Shown: piece by piece, positions 42,607 to 50,921 of the stretch
How the letters are laid out: each line of letters opens with the position of its first letter
Position numbering within the stretch: the first letter of the stretch is position 1
Origin: NAT127 sp034717695
Lineage (GTDB): Bacteria; Pseudomonadota; Gammaproteobacteria; Pseudomonadales; Porticoccaceae
DNA: 64,000 bases
NCBI GenBank assembly: GCA_034717695.1
Contig: JAYELS010000071.1
Location: 25,449-89,448 of the forward strand
Direction of reading: 5' to 3'
Notes under the pieces: generated by a model
The model's input: only the letters and a program-made list of their open reading frames with translations
Database searches by the model: none
What the model was told of the DNA's origin: nothing
Made by a program: the position numbers and the translations under genes

Positions 42607-45378
42607 ATGGCTCCCACCGACATGAGCGACGCAGTTGCACGGGTTGAAAACGTCAGTCTGCGCTACGGCGGAACCCTCGCGCTGGATGATCTCAGCCTCG
42701 CCATCCCCGCCGGAGTGATGGCAGGGCTGATCGGCCCCGACGGGGTGGGAAAATCCAGCCTGTTGTCACTGCTGGCGGGTGCCCGAGCGTTGCAGCAGGG
42801 GCAAATCCAGGTGCTGGGGGGCGATATCGCCAGCCAAAGTCACCGCCGCCGAGTGTGCCCGCGGATCGCCTTCATGCCCCAGGGGCTTGGCAGGAATCTC
42901 TATCACACCCTCTCGGTGTTCGAGAACATCGATTTTTTTGGCCGTCTGTTTGGCCACGGTAAGGAGGAGCGGGCGCGGCGTATCGGCCAACTCCTTGATG
43001 CCACCGGTCTTGCGCCCTTTGCCGATAGGCCGGCGGGCAAACTCTCCGGCGGTATGAAACAAAAGCTGGGGCTGTGCTGCGCCCTGATCCACGACCCCGA
43101 TTTGCTGATCCTTGATGAACCCACCACAGGGGTCGACCCCCTGTCACGCCGCCAGTTCTGGGGCTTGATCGACCGTATCCGCGCCGACAATCCCGGCATG
43201 AGCGTCGTGGTGGCCACTGCCTATATGGAAGAGGCGGCTAGGTTCGACTGGCTCGCGGCCATTCACGGCGGCCGGGTGCTGGCCGAAGGCTCGCCAGCGG
43301 CATTACTGGAAAAAACTGCCACGGAAAATCTTGAAGCAGCCTTTATCGCCCTGTTGCCGGAGGCGGAGCGTGCCTGCCATCAGCCGGTGACGATAGGCCC
43401 GCAAGCCCAGGCAGGGGCGCAGGACATCGCCATCGAGGCGAAAGAACTAACCATGCGTTTTGGTGATTTCACCGCCGTGGATCGGGTGACCTTCCGCATT
43501 CCCAAGGGTGAAATTTTCGGCTTTCTCGGCTCCAACGGCTGCGGCAAGACCACCACCATGAAAATGCTCACCGGCCTGTTGCCCGCCAGTTCCGGCCAGG
43601 CCTGGCTGTTTGGCCGCGAAGTGAACCCCAGGGATATCGCCACCCGACGTCGAGTGGGCTACATGACCCAGTCGTTTTCCCTCTACGGTGAGCTCACCGT
43701 CGGCCAGAACCTTTTCCTGCATGCGCGGCTGTTCGGCTTGCCGGACGAGGGTATTGCGGGGCGTGTGGCGGAGATGGCGCGGCGCTTCGAGCTGGAAGCG
43801 GTGCTGGACAGTTTGCCCGATGCCCTGCCCTTGGGGCAGCGCCAGCGGTTGTCACTGGCGGTGGCGATGATCCACGGCCCGGAGATGCTTATCCTCGACG
43901 AACCCACGTCGGGTGTCGATCCGGTGGCGCGGGATGGCTTCTGGCGAATCCTGGTGGATCTGGCTCGCAACGATGGGGTGACCATCTTCATCTCTACCCA
44001 CTTCATGAACGAAGCGGAGCGCTGTGATCGCATATCGCTGATGCACGCCGGGCGGGTACTGGTCACCGACACTCCGCAAAACCTTATCGAAAGCCGCGAG
44101 GCCAAGTCACTGGATGACGCCTTTGTGGCCTATCTGGAGGATGAGGTCGCCCGGGATGCCGGGGAGAAGGGGCAACCGCTGCCCGCTGCTGTTGACGCCT
44201 TGCCGACGGCTAACGGGACGGCGTCCGTCAAGCACGGCCGCAACCCACCCAGGTTCAGCCGTCGACGCCTGTACAGTTATTCCCGCCGGGAAACCCTGGA
44301 GTTGTTGCGGGATCCCATTCGCCTGACCCTGGCCATGGTGGGCACCCTGATCCTGATGTTTGTGGTGGGCTACGGCATCACCATGGACGTGGAGGATCTC
44401 AGCTTCGCGGTGCTGGATCGCGACCAGACCGCCACCAGTCGCGACTATGTGCTCAATCTCTCAGGCTCCCGCTACTTTGTCGAGAAGCCGCCCCTGGCCA
44501 GTCACGCCGAGTTGGAGCGGCGCATGCGCACGGGTGAAATCAGCCTGGCCATCGAGATACCCCCGGGCTTTGCCGCCGACCTCGCCCGCGGTCGGCCGGT
44601 GCAGGTCGGCGCCTGGATCGACGGCGCCATGCCGAGCCGGGGCGAGAACATCAGCGGCTACGTGCAGGGCATGCACAGCCACTGGCTGACCGGGAAGGCG
44701 CGGGAGGCGCTCGGCTCCAGTGCCCTGGCTCAACCCGCCACGGTGGAGACCCGCTACCGCTACAACCCCGACGTCAAGAGCCTGGTGGCCATGGTGCCAG
44801 CGGTGATCCCCCTGTTGCTGATGCTGATTCCCGCCATTCTCACCACCCTGTCGGTGGTGCGGGAAAAGGAGCTGGGCTCGATCGTCAATCTCTACGTTAC
44901 CCCGGTGAACCGGTTGGAATTCCTGCTCGGCAAGCAGTTGCCCTATGTGGCTTTGGGGATGCTCAATTTTCTTTTGCTGGTGATCTGCGCGGTGGCGATT
45001 TTTCGGGTACCCCTCACCGGCAGTTTTCCCACCCTGGCGTTGGCCGCGTTACTTTATGTGTTTTGCGCCACCGCCCTGGGCTTGGTGATCTCCACCTTTA
45101 CCCGCAGCCAGATCGCCGCGCTGTTCGGCACCGCCATCCTCACCCTGGTGCCCGCTGTGCAGTTTTCCGGGATGATCGACCCGGTTTCCTCCCTTGAAGG
45201 CATCGGTCGTATGGTGGGCGACATCTACCCCGCCACCCACTTCCTCACCATCTCGCGGGGAGTGTTTTCCAAGGGGTTGTCATTTGCGGATCTCCACGAT
45301 CCCCTGCTGGCGCTGGCGGTCGCAGCGCCATTGCTGCTGGCGGCGGGTACCCTGTTGCTGTCGAAGCAGGAGCGCTGA
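42607..45378 (+). CDS. RbbA-like double ATPase-permease ABC protein
   Basis: A 923-residue protein matching the size and order of RbbA/YhiH. The first ATPase has Walker A GPDGVGKSS, signature LSGGMKQKLGL and LLILDEPTTGVDP. The second has GSNGCGKTT, a degenerate signature LPLGQRQRLSLAV in place of LSGGQ, and MLILDEPTSGVDP. After about residue 570 an ABC-2 permease with six membrane helices follows (MVGTLILMFVVGYGI, then helices near the C-terminus). It lies 13 bases after the HlyD gene and 1 base before the permease gene. Probably an efflux system; ribosome association, claimed for E. coli RbbA, cannot be read from this sequence. Confidence 0.92.
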   Translation: MAPTDMSDAVARVENVSLRYGGTLALDDLSLAIPAGVMAGLIGPDGVGKSSLLSLLAGARALQQGQIQVLGGDIASQSHRRRVCPRIAFMPQGLGRNLYHTLSVFENIDFFGRLFGHGKEERARRIGQLLDATGLAPFADRPAGKLSGGMKQKLGLCCALIHDPDLLILDEPTTGVDPLSRRQFWGLIDRIRADNPGMSVVVATAYMEEAARFDWLAAIHGGRVLAEGSPAALLEKTATENLEAAFIALLPEAERACHQPVTIGPQAQAGAQDIAIEAKELTMRFGDFTAVDRVTFRIPKGEIFGFLGSNGCGKTTTMKMLTGLLPASSGQAWLFGREVNPRDIATRRRVGYMTQSFSLYGELTVGQNLFLHARLFGLPDEGIAGRVAEMARRFELEAVLDSLPDALPLGQRQRLSLAVAMIHGPEMLILDEPTSGVDPVARDGFWRILVDLARNDGVTIFISTHFMNEAERCDRISLMHAGRVLVTDTPQNLIESREAKSLDDAFVAYLEDEVARDAGEKGQPLPAAVDALPTANGTASVKHGRNPPRFSRRRLYSYSRRETLELLRDPIRLTLAMVGTLILMFVVGYGITMDVEDLSFAVLDRDQTATSRDYVLNLSGSRYFVEKPPLASHAELERRMRTGEISLAIEIPPGFAADLARGRPVQVGAWIDGAMPSRGENISGYVQGMHSHWLTGKAREALGSSALAQPATVETRYRYNPDVKSLVAMVPAVIPLLLMLIPAILTTLSVVREKELGSIVNLYVTPVNRLEFLLGKQLPYVALGMLNFLLLVICAVAIFRVPLTGSFPTLALAALLYVFCATALGLVISTFTRSQIAALFGTAILTLVPAVQFSGMIDPVSSLEGIGRMVGDIYPATHFLTISRGVFSKGLSFADLHDPLLALAVAAPLLLAAGTLLLSKQER

Positions 45379-45379
45379 C

Positions 45380-46501
45380 ATGGCCGTGGCTAATATTCTG
45401 CACCTGGGGATCAAGGAATTGCGCAGCCTGGGTCGCGACCCGATGATGCTGGTGCTTATCGTCTACGCCTTTACGCTGTCGGTTTACACCGCCGCCACCG
45501 CCATGCCCGAATCCCTCAACAAGGCGCCCATCGCCATTGTCGACGAGGATCGCTCGCCCCTGTCGATGCGTATTGTCGATGCCTTCTACCCACCCTATTT
45601 CACGCCGCCGGTGTTGATCGGCCAGTACGAGATGGATGCCCGCATGGATGCTGGCCTCGACACCTTTGCCCTGAATATTCCCCCCCATTTTCAGCGCGAC
45701 CTGTTGGCGGGGCGGCAGCCGGAAATTCAGCTCAATGTGGATGCCACCCGCATGGGACAGGCCTTCACTGGCAACGCTTATGTACAGGCCATTGTCAGCG
45801 GTGAAATTGCCGCCTTCGTCGATCGCCATCGCGGCGACAGTGCTCCACCGGTGGAGCTGGTGCTGCGGGCCAGTTTCAACCCGGAGTTCAATAAAGTCTG
45901 GTTTGGTTCGTTGATGGAAGTCATCAGTAATATCACCATGCTGGCGATTGTTCTTACCGGCGCCGCGCTGATCCGCGAGCGCGAGCACGGCACCGTGGAG
46001 CACCTGCTGGCCATGCCGGTGACACCCTTCGAGATCATGGCTGCCAAGGTCTGGGCCATGGTGTTGGTGGTATTGGCGGCCACCACGCTGTCACTTACCC
46101 TGGTGGTGCAAGGCTGGCTGGGGGTGCCGATCGAGGGTTCGGTGCCGCTTTTTTTGGCAGGTGCTGTTCTGCATCTGTTCGCTACCACATCGCTGGGTAT
46201 CTTTCTTGGCACCCTGGCCCGCTCCATGCCCCAGTTTGGCCTGTTGCTGATGCTGATCCTGCTACCGCTTGAAGTGCTGTCCGGGGGAATGACCCCCAGG
46301 GAAAGCATGCCCGCCGCCATTCAGTACCTGATGTTGGCGGCTCCCAATACCCATTTTGTGATGCTCGCCCAGGGCATCCTCTACCGGGGTGCTGGTTTTG
46401 CCGTGGTTTGGCCGCAGTTTGTGGCGCTGCTGGTCATCGGCACCGCGCTGTTTGCCCTGTCGCTGTCCCGTTTTCGCAGAACCATCGGCAGCATGGCGTA
46501 G
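45380..46501 (+). CDS. ABC-2 type permease
   Basis: A 373-residue permease of the YhhJ/YbhR type. An N-terminal helix (MMLVLIVYAFTLSVYTAA) is followed by a large periplasmic loop (residues about 45-170) and five C-terminal membrane helices with LTGAALIREREHGTVEHLLAMPVTPFEIM, the ABC-2 motif region. Its partner permease half is fused to the double ATPase directly upstream. Together with the HlyD protein they would form one exporter. Confidence 0.92.
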   Translation: MAVANILHLGIKELRSLGRDPMMLVLIVYAFTLSVYTAATAMPESLNKAPIAIVDEDRSPLSMRIVDAFYPPYFTPPVLIGQYEMDARMDAGLDTFALNIPPHFQRDLLAGRQPEIQLNVDATRMGQAFTGNAYVQAIVSGEIAAFVDRHRGDSAPPVELVLRASFNPEFNKVWFGSLMEVISNITMLAIVLTGAALIREREHGTVEHLLAMPVTPFEIMAAKVWAMVLVVLAATTLSLTLVVQGWLGVPIEGSVPLFLAGAVLHLFATTSLGIFLGTLARSMPQFGLLLMLILLPLEVLSGGMTPRESMPAAIQYLMLAAPNTHFVMLAQGILYRGAGFAVVWPQFVALLVIGTALFALSLSRFRRTIGSMA

Positions 46502-46522
46502 TTAGCGACGGAAGGATATAAG

Positions 46523-47527
46523 ATGAACCGATACGTTGAAGGGTTGGGTGCCACTTGTCTGTTCGTCGCGCTGCTTGCTCCGGCCATTGCCGTCAGCGCC
46601 ACGCCACCGCCAATCCGGGCTGGCACCCTGAGCCTTGTCTACGAAAATGACATCTTCTACAACCGCGACAGCCACTACACCAACGGCGTGCGATTGAGCT
46701 GGATCCCTGCCTCCAGCGACACGCCGCAGTGGGCTCTTGATGTCGCTCGCGCGATTCCCTGGCTTCCCCGGCATGGCCAGGTGTTGCACGGCTATTCCTT
46801 CGGCCAGAACATGTATACCCCCAGGGATATCAAGCTGCAAAGTCCACCGGCGGGTGAGCGGCCTTATGGTGGCTGGCTCTATGGTAGCGTTGGCCTTGGG
46901 GTCGAAACTGGCCGTCAGCTCGACCAGGTGGTTTTGACCTTGGGGGTGGTGGGCCCGGCTTCCCTGGCGGAGCAGACCCAAAAGGCGGTGCACAAACTGG
47001 TGAACAGCGACGACCCAAAGGGGTGGGATACCCAGTTGCGCAATGAGCCTGGATTGATGCTCGGCTGGCAGCGCAATTGGCGCGCCATGGTGGACACATC
47101 GTTGGTGGGTAATCAGTTTGATGTCACGCCCCACTTGGGGGCGACTGTGGGCAATATACATACCTACGGCAACGCCGGACTGACTGTGCGCTACGGCGAC
47201 AATCTGCCCCTCGACTATGGCCCGCCACGGATTCAGCCTGGGCTGACCGGTACCAGCAGCTTTGTTTCCCGCCCGGGGATCGGCTGGTACCTGTTTGCCG
47301 GAGTGGAAGGTCGCGCTGTGGCGCGCAATATCTTTCTCGATGGCAACAGTTTTCGCGACAGCCGCAGCGTCGACAAAAAACACTTTGTCGGGGATCTGCA
47401 GTTTGGTGCAGTGCTTGTTTGGCACAACGTGCGGCTGAGTTATACCCATGTATTGCGCACCCGTGAATTCGATACGCAGGGTGATAGCGACGAGTTTGGT
47501 TCACTGGCGCTGTCGTGGCAATATTGA
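46523..47527 (+). CDS. LpxR-family lipid A deacylase
   Basis: A 334-residue outer-membrane beta-barrel protein. A signal peptide ends near AVSATPP, then TLSLVYENDIFYNRDSHYTNGVRLSW holds the Asn-Asp pair that in LpxR binds calcium and catalysis depends on. The C-terminal FGSLALSWQY ends in an aromatic residue as barrels do. LpxR removes the 3'-linked acyloxyacyl chain from lipid A. GGAAGGATATAAG precedes the ATG, 21 bases after the permease stop, so it is co-transcribed with the ABC exporter, an unusual setting for this enzyme. Confidence 0.85.
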   Translation: MNRYVEGLGATCLFVALLAPAIAVSATPPPIRAGTLSLVYENDIFYNRDSHYTNGVRLSWIPASSDTPQWALDVARAIPWLPRHGQVLHGYSFGQNMYTPRDIKLQSPPAGERPYGGWLYGSVGLGVETGRQLDQVVLTLGVVGPASLAEQTQKAVHKLVNSDDPKGWDTQLRNEPGLMLGWQRNWRAMVDTSLVGNQFDVTPHLGATVGNIHTYGNAGLTVRYGDNLPLDYGPPRIQPGLTGTSSFVSRPGIGWYLFAGVEGRAVARNIFLDGNSFRDSRSVDKKHFVGDLQFGAVLVWHNVRLSYTHVLRTREFDTQGDSDEFGSLALSWQY

Positions 47528-47576
47528 GCCGCTGTTTTCCCCGCCATGGATCAACAAGATCAAAATCAGAGATAGT

Positions 47577-48071
47577 ATGAGTCCACGCCCCAATACCGCA
47601 CACTTCATGCTCGCCCTGGCCTGCCTGTGGCTCGCGGCCTGCTCCAGCCAGGGGCCCCGCACCACCCAGGGGGGTGACCACCACGCGGTGCGTTTTGCCC
47701 TCTACGATCAGTTCGGCGAATGGCGGGGGGTGCCCTACCGGATGGGGGGGCTGTCGAAGAGCGGTGTCGATTGCTCGGGCCTCGTCTACCTCACCTTTCG
47801 CGACCGCTTCGGCATCCAGTTGCCCCGCAACACCGCCGATCTGGCCCGGGCGGGGGACACCGTCAAGCCCCGGGACCGGCGCAGCGGCGATCTGGTGCTG
47901 TTCCGCATCCACCGGGGGCTCAACCACGTGGGAATCTATCTGGAAGAGGGCCGCTTCATGCATGCCTCGGCGAGCAGCGGGGTGATGATTTCAAGCCTCG
48001 CCGACTCCTACTGGCAGCAGCGCTACTGGAAGACGGTGCGGCCCAGGTCGTCCCTGCTCGCCGGGCGCTGA
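47577..48071 (+). CDS. NlpC/P60 family peptidoglycan hydrolase lipoprotein
   Basis: A 164-residue C40 peptidase. The lipoprotein signal ends in WLAACSS (lipidated Cys near residue 22). The catalytic Cys is in SKSGVDCSGLVYLTF, the His in RGLNHVGIYLEEGRFMHAS, giving the usual Cys-His pair. It resembles NlpC/Spr-type DL-endopeptidases that cut stem peptides. The ATG at 47577 starts 49 bases after the LpxR stop, where codon use returns to the GC-rich norm. Confidence 0.9.
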   Translation: MSPRPNTAHFMLALACLWLAACSSQGPRTTQGGDHHAVRFALYDQFGEWRGVPYRMGGLSKSGVDCSGLVYLTFRDRFGIQLPRNTADLARAGDTVKPRDRRSGDLVLFRIHRGLNHVGIYLEEGRFMHASASSGVMISSLADSYWQQRYWKTVRPRSSLLAGR

Positions 48072-48160
48072 GCCTGGCCTATACTGCCAGGGCCTCGGCA
48101 TCGCCCTGGCCGGGAGCCGCCCTGGGGCGGCGCCTGCTTCCCGTCACGTTGGAGGTTGCC

Positions 48161-48448
48161 ATGTTGCCCCGAGCATTCGTTACCCATCTGGCCCTGATGG
48201 CCCTGCTCTCCCTGGCCCCGTTGCCCGGTTTCACCGAGACCGGAGCGGACGCCGATGCGCAGGCGGCTCCTCCCTCGACGGCGGCGGAGCGCACCGCTGG
48301 TGCCACCCGGTCTCGCTCCAACATCGCCAACAACCGCGAGAGCCCGACCGCCGGTGGCGAGCCTGTCGAGCCGCTGCCCCCGCCGGCGGCGGAGGAGCCC
48401 GAGCAGGTGCTCAAGACCAAGACCAAATCCAACCAATCCAACGACTGA
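48161..48448 (+). CDS. Small secreted protein, unknown function
   Basis: A 95-residue protein with a signal peptide (LALMALLSLAPLPGFTETG) and a low-complexity mature part rich in Ala, Pro and Glu, ending in a Lys/Asn stretch. GGAGGTTGCC precedes the ATG, so translation is likely. Not recognised; possibly a periplasmic linker or charge-rich peptide. Confidence 0.6.
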   Translation: MLPRAFVTHLALMALLSLAPLPGFTETGADADAQAAPPSTAAERTAGATRSRSNIANNRESPTAGGEPVEPLPPPAAEEPEQVLKTKTKSNQSND

Positions 48449-48491
48449 TGATGCGGTCGCAATGCGCGGTGGCTGCACCGGGAGATCGACC

Positions 48492-48995
48492 ATGACGGAC
48501 CATGCCCTGCCAGAGCTGTGGCGCACCCTGGCCCGCTACAACCGCTGGATGAACGGCCAGCTCTACGGCGCCGCCGCGACCCTGACGGACAGCGAGCGCA
48601 AGCGGGATCTCGGCGCGTTCTTCCACTCCCTCCACGGCACCCTCAACCACCTGTTGCTCACCGATCGGGTCTGGCTCGGGCGCCTCGGCGGCGAGCCCTT
48701 CCCGGTGACGGGTCTCGACCAGGAACTGTACGGGGACTTCGACGAACTGTGGCGGGAGCGGCAGCGCACCGATGGGGATATCGAGGCACTGGTGGCCGGG
48801 TTCGGGGCCCTGGACCTCGACCGGGTGGTGCGCTACCGGCGCATATCCGGGGGCGAGGCCAAGGCACTGCCGTTGACAGTGGTGATGACCCACCTGTTCA
48901 ACCACCAGACCCACCACCGGGGCCAGGCCACGGTGCTGCTCGGCCAGCTCGGCCGCGACTACGGGGTCACCGACCTTATCGCCCTGCCGGATTGA
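48492..48995 (+). CDS. DinB family protein
   Basis: A 167-residue four-helix-bundle DinB/YfiT-like protein. The metal-binding histidines are visible in SLHGTLNHLLLTDRVWL and LFNHQTHHRGQATVLL. Such proteins are metal-dependent transferases or thiol-linked hydrolases; the exact activity is unknown. The ATG at 48492, with GGAGATCGACC upstream, is chosen. Its last 20 bases overlap the tail of the convergent CDF gene. Confidence 0.9.
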   Translation: MTDHALPELWRTLARYNRWMNGQLYGAAATLTDSERKRDLGAFFHSLHGTLNHLLLTDRVWLGRLGGEPFPVTGLDQELYGDFDELWRERQRTDGDIEALVAGFGALDLDRVVRYRRISGGEAKALPLTVVMTHLFNHQTHHRGQATVLLGQLGRDYGVTDLIALPD

Positions 48996-49884
48996 CGCGC
49001 TCGATCTCGATGGTGCTGTGGACGATCTCCTCGTGCTCGGCGAGGCGCTCCCGCACCCGCGCCGGGGTGAGGCTGTCGTCCTCCGTCACCAGGGTGAGGA
49101 TGCAGTAGTAGCTGCGCCGTCCGGCGCGCCACACGTGGAGGTCGGTGATGCGGGTGGAGCCCCCCTCCACCACCTCGCGAATCTCCTCCACCACCGGGTG
49201 GTCCATCTCCCGGTCGAGCAGCACCTGGGCGGTATCCGTGAGCAGATTTTTGGCCCACACCGCGATCAGCAACGCGCCGACGATGCCCATCAGCGGGTCG
49301 AGCCAGCCCCAGCCGTACAGCCAGCCGCCCCCCAGGGCGATGATGGCGAGCACCGAGGTGGCCGCGTCCGCCAGCACGTGCACGTAGGCGGAGCGCAGGT
49401 TCAGATCCTGGTGGTGATCGTGCCCGTGCCCGTGGTCGTGGTGGTGGGCGCCCGCCAGCACCAGGGCGCAGACGACGTTCACCGCGAGCCCCAGGGCCGC
49501 CACCCCCATGGCTTCCAGGTAGCGGATCTCGCCGGGGTTGATCAGCCGCTCGATGGACGCTACCGCCATCAGGGCCGCCACCAGCATGAGGAATACCGCG
49601 CTGGCAAAGCCCCCCAGTACCTCGATCTTCCAGGTGCCGAAGGCAAAGCGGGGGTCGTGGGCGAGGCGCCGGGCGGCGCCATAGGCGAAGGTGCTGAGGC
49701 CGATGGCCACCGCGTGGGAGCTCATGTGCCAGCCGTCGGCGAGCAGCGCCATGGAGTTGAACCACCAGCCGGAGGCGATCTCCACCACCATGGCGGCGAG
49801 GGTGATCCACAGCACGACGCGGGTGCCGCGCTCGCCGGCCTGGTTGCCCGGGTCGAACAGGTGGACATGGGTGGATTCGGTCAT
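48976..49884 (-). CDS. Cation diffusion facilitator (DmeF/CzcD-like)
   Basis: A 302-residue CDF transporter with six membrane helices and a His-rich cytoplasmic loop (HHHDHGHGHDHH near residue 145). The metal sites appear as SMALLADGWHMSSHA in helix 2 and YVHVLADAATSVLA in helix 5, that is the HxxxD pairs of this family; the C-terminal domain (VVEEIREVVEGGSTRITDLHVW) is the dimerising part. The start MTESTHVHLFDPGNQ with N-terminal His resembles DmeF, which exports cobalt and nickel. No metal-binding regulator is seen next to it. Confidence 0.92.
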   Translation of the reverse strand: MTESTHVHLFDPGNQAGERGTRVVLWITLAAMVVEIASGWWFNSMALLADGWHMSSHAVAIGLSTFAYGAARRLAHDPRFAFGTWKIEVLGGFASAVFLMLVAALMAVASIERLINPGEIRYLEAMGVAALGLAVNVVCALVLAGAHHHDHGHGHDHHQDLNLRSAYVHVLADAATSVLAIIALGGGWLYGWGWLDPLMGIVGALLIAVWAKNLLTDTAQVLLDREMDHPVVEEIREVVEGGSTRITDLHVWRAGRRSYYCILTLVTEDDSLTPARVRERLAEHEEIVHSTIEIERVNPAGR

Positions 49885-49962
49885 GGGCGGATTCCGTCAA
49901 ACAGTGTTGGTGTGGAGGCTAGCGAATTTGCCCCGGCGGTTAAACCGGCGCGCCGGTTCGCT

Positions 49963-50538
49963 TCAAAAGCCGAGCCTTTCCCCGGCCCCGAGCAGGGTGG
50001 CGATGCCCAGCGCGGCGAACAGAGCGGCGGCGATGCCGTGCACCAGCCTGACCGGCATGCGCTCGGCGATGCGCTCCCCCAAAAGTACCGCCGGCACGTT
50101 GGCGATCATCATGCCGAGGGTGGTGCCCGCCACCACGGCGACGACCGCCTGGTACTGGGCGGCGAGGGCCACCGTGGCCACCTGGGTCTTGTCCCCCATC
50201 TCGGCGATGAAGAACGCCACCAGGGTGGTGCCGAACACCCCGAGGCGGGTCAGCTTGGCGTCGCTCTCGTCGAACTTGTCGGGGATCAGCGTCCAGGCCG
50301 CCATGGCGATGAACGACAACCCCAGCACCCAGCGCAGGGTCTGCGGTGACAGCAGCTGGGTGAGCCAGGCACCGAGGGCGCCGGCAAAGCCGTGGTTGGC
50401 GAGGGTGGCGACGAGGATCCCGAGCACGATGGGCAGGGGCTTGCGGAAGCGGGCGGCGAGGATGAAGGCGAGCAGTTGGGTCTTGTCGCCGATTTCGGCC
50501 AGGGCGACGATGCCCGTGGAGATCACGAATGCATTCAT
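49963..50538 (-). CDS. TMEM165/GDT1 (UPF0016) family manganese exporter
   Basis: A 191-residue membrane protein with six helices and the two hallmark repeats: ALAEIGDKTQLLAFILAARF near the start and AEMGDKTQVATVALAAQY in the second half (E-x-G-D-K-T twice). Family members export Mn2+ or exchange Ca2+/Mn2+ for protons. The ATG at 50538 has AAGGA upstream at good spacing; the 40 open codons before it belong to the leader. A manganese riboswitch directly upstream makes Mn2+ export the probable job. Confidence 0.92.
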   Translation of the reverse strand: MNAFVISTGIVALAEIGDKTQLLAFILAARFRKPLPIVLGILVATLANHGFAGALGAWLTQLLSPQTLRWVLGLSFIAMAAWTLIPDKFDESDAKLTRLGVFGTTLVAFFIAEMGDKTQVATVALAAQYQAVVAVVAGTTLGMMIANVPAVLLGERIAERMPVRLVHGIAAALFAALGIATLLGAGERLGF

Positions 50539-50610
50539 GGGTTGTCCTTGGCCGGAGAGGGACGAATGACCGCCACACCCCTCCGGCCAGCTGGAAGGCA
50601 TGGTGGTCAT

Positions 50611-50706
50611 AGGTCTTGCCAAGTGCGGAACCGCTGGCGCCATGGCTGTTCCAGCCAAGTATGTTGACGCGAGCCCCCCGGGTGGGGGCGGCTACTCCCC
50701 TGTGAC
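50611..50706 (-). promoter_or_regulatory. yybP-ykoY manganese riboswitch
   Basis: On the minus strand the leader shows the conserved pieces of the yybP-ykoY aptamer in order: CACAGGGGAGTAGCC (about 50704-50690), GTCAACATAC (about 50667-50658) and CTTGGCAAGACCT (about 50623-50611), joined by short paired stems. The aptamer senses Mn2+ and turns on exporters such as mntP and UPF0016 genes. It lies about 70 bases upstream of the GDT1-family ATG. Confidence 0.9.
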
Positions 50707-50713
50707 GGGCGGC

Positions 50714-50742
50714 ATGGTAGCGAAGCTATGCGTCCTTGTCGA
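50714..50742 (-). promoter_or_regulatory. Candidate promoter of the Mn riboswitch gene
   Basis: TCGACA and TACCAT separated by 17 bases on the minus strand; the start site would fall about seven bases before the aptamer. The match is moderate and depends on position. The remaining plus-strand gap (50745-50920) shows no gene; it should hold the promoter of the SDR genes. Confidence 0.4.
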
Positions 50743-50921
50743 TCGCCGCATCCGCGTGCGCCGGGGAGTTTGGTTGCGCCCCGGGTAAGGCAGTGTCTTG
50801 TTTTTTTGCCGATGCGATGGACTTAACCCCCGGGGATCACTATTCTGGATCACCTGCGAGGCGCGGCAATTGTCGGTCGCCGCGCCCGGTGCCAACACAA
50901 CAATAAACACAGGAGTCATTC

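Noticed and set aside
48255..48491. Upstream extension of the DinB gene
   Set aside because: The extra codons overlap the small secreted gene in another frame and have Arg/Pro-rich shadow composition; the ATG at 48492 has a good ribosome site.
50541..50658. N-terminal extension of the GDT1-family protein
   Set aside because: These 40 open codons are the riboswitch leader; the conserved protein begins at 50538 with a good ribosome site.
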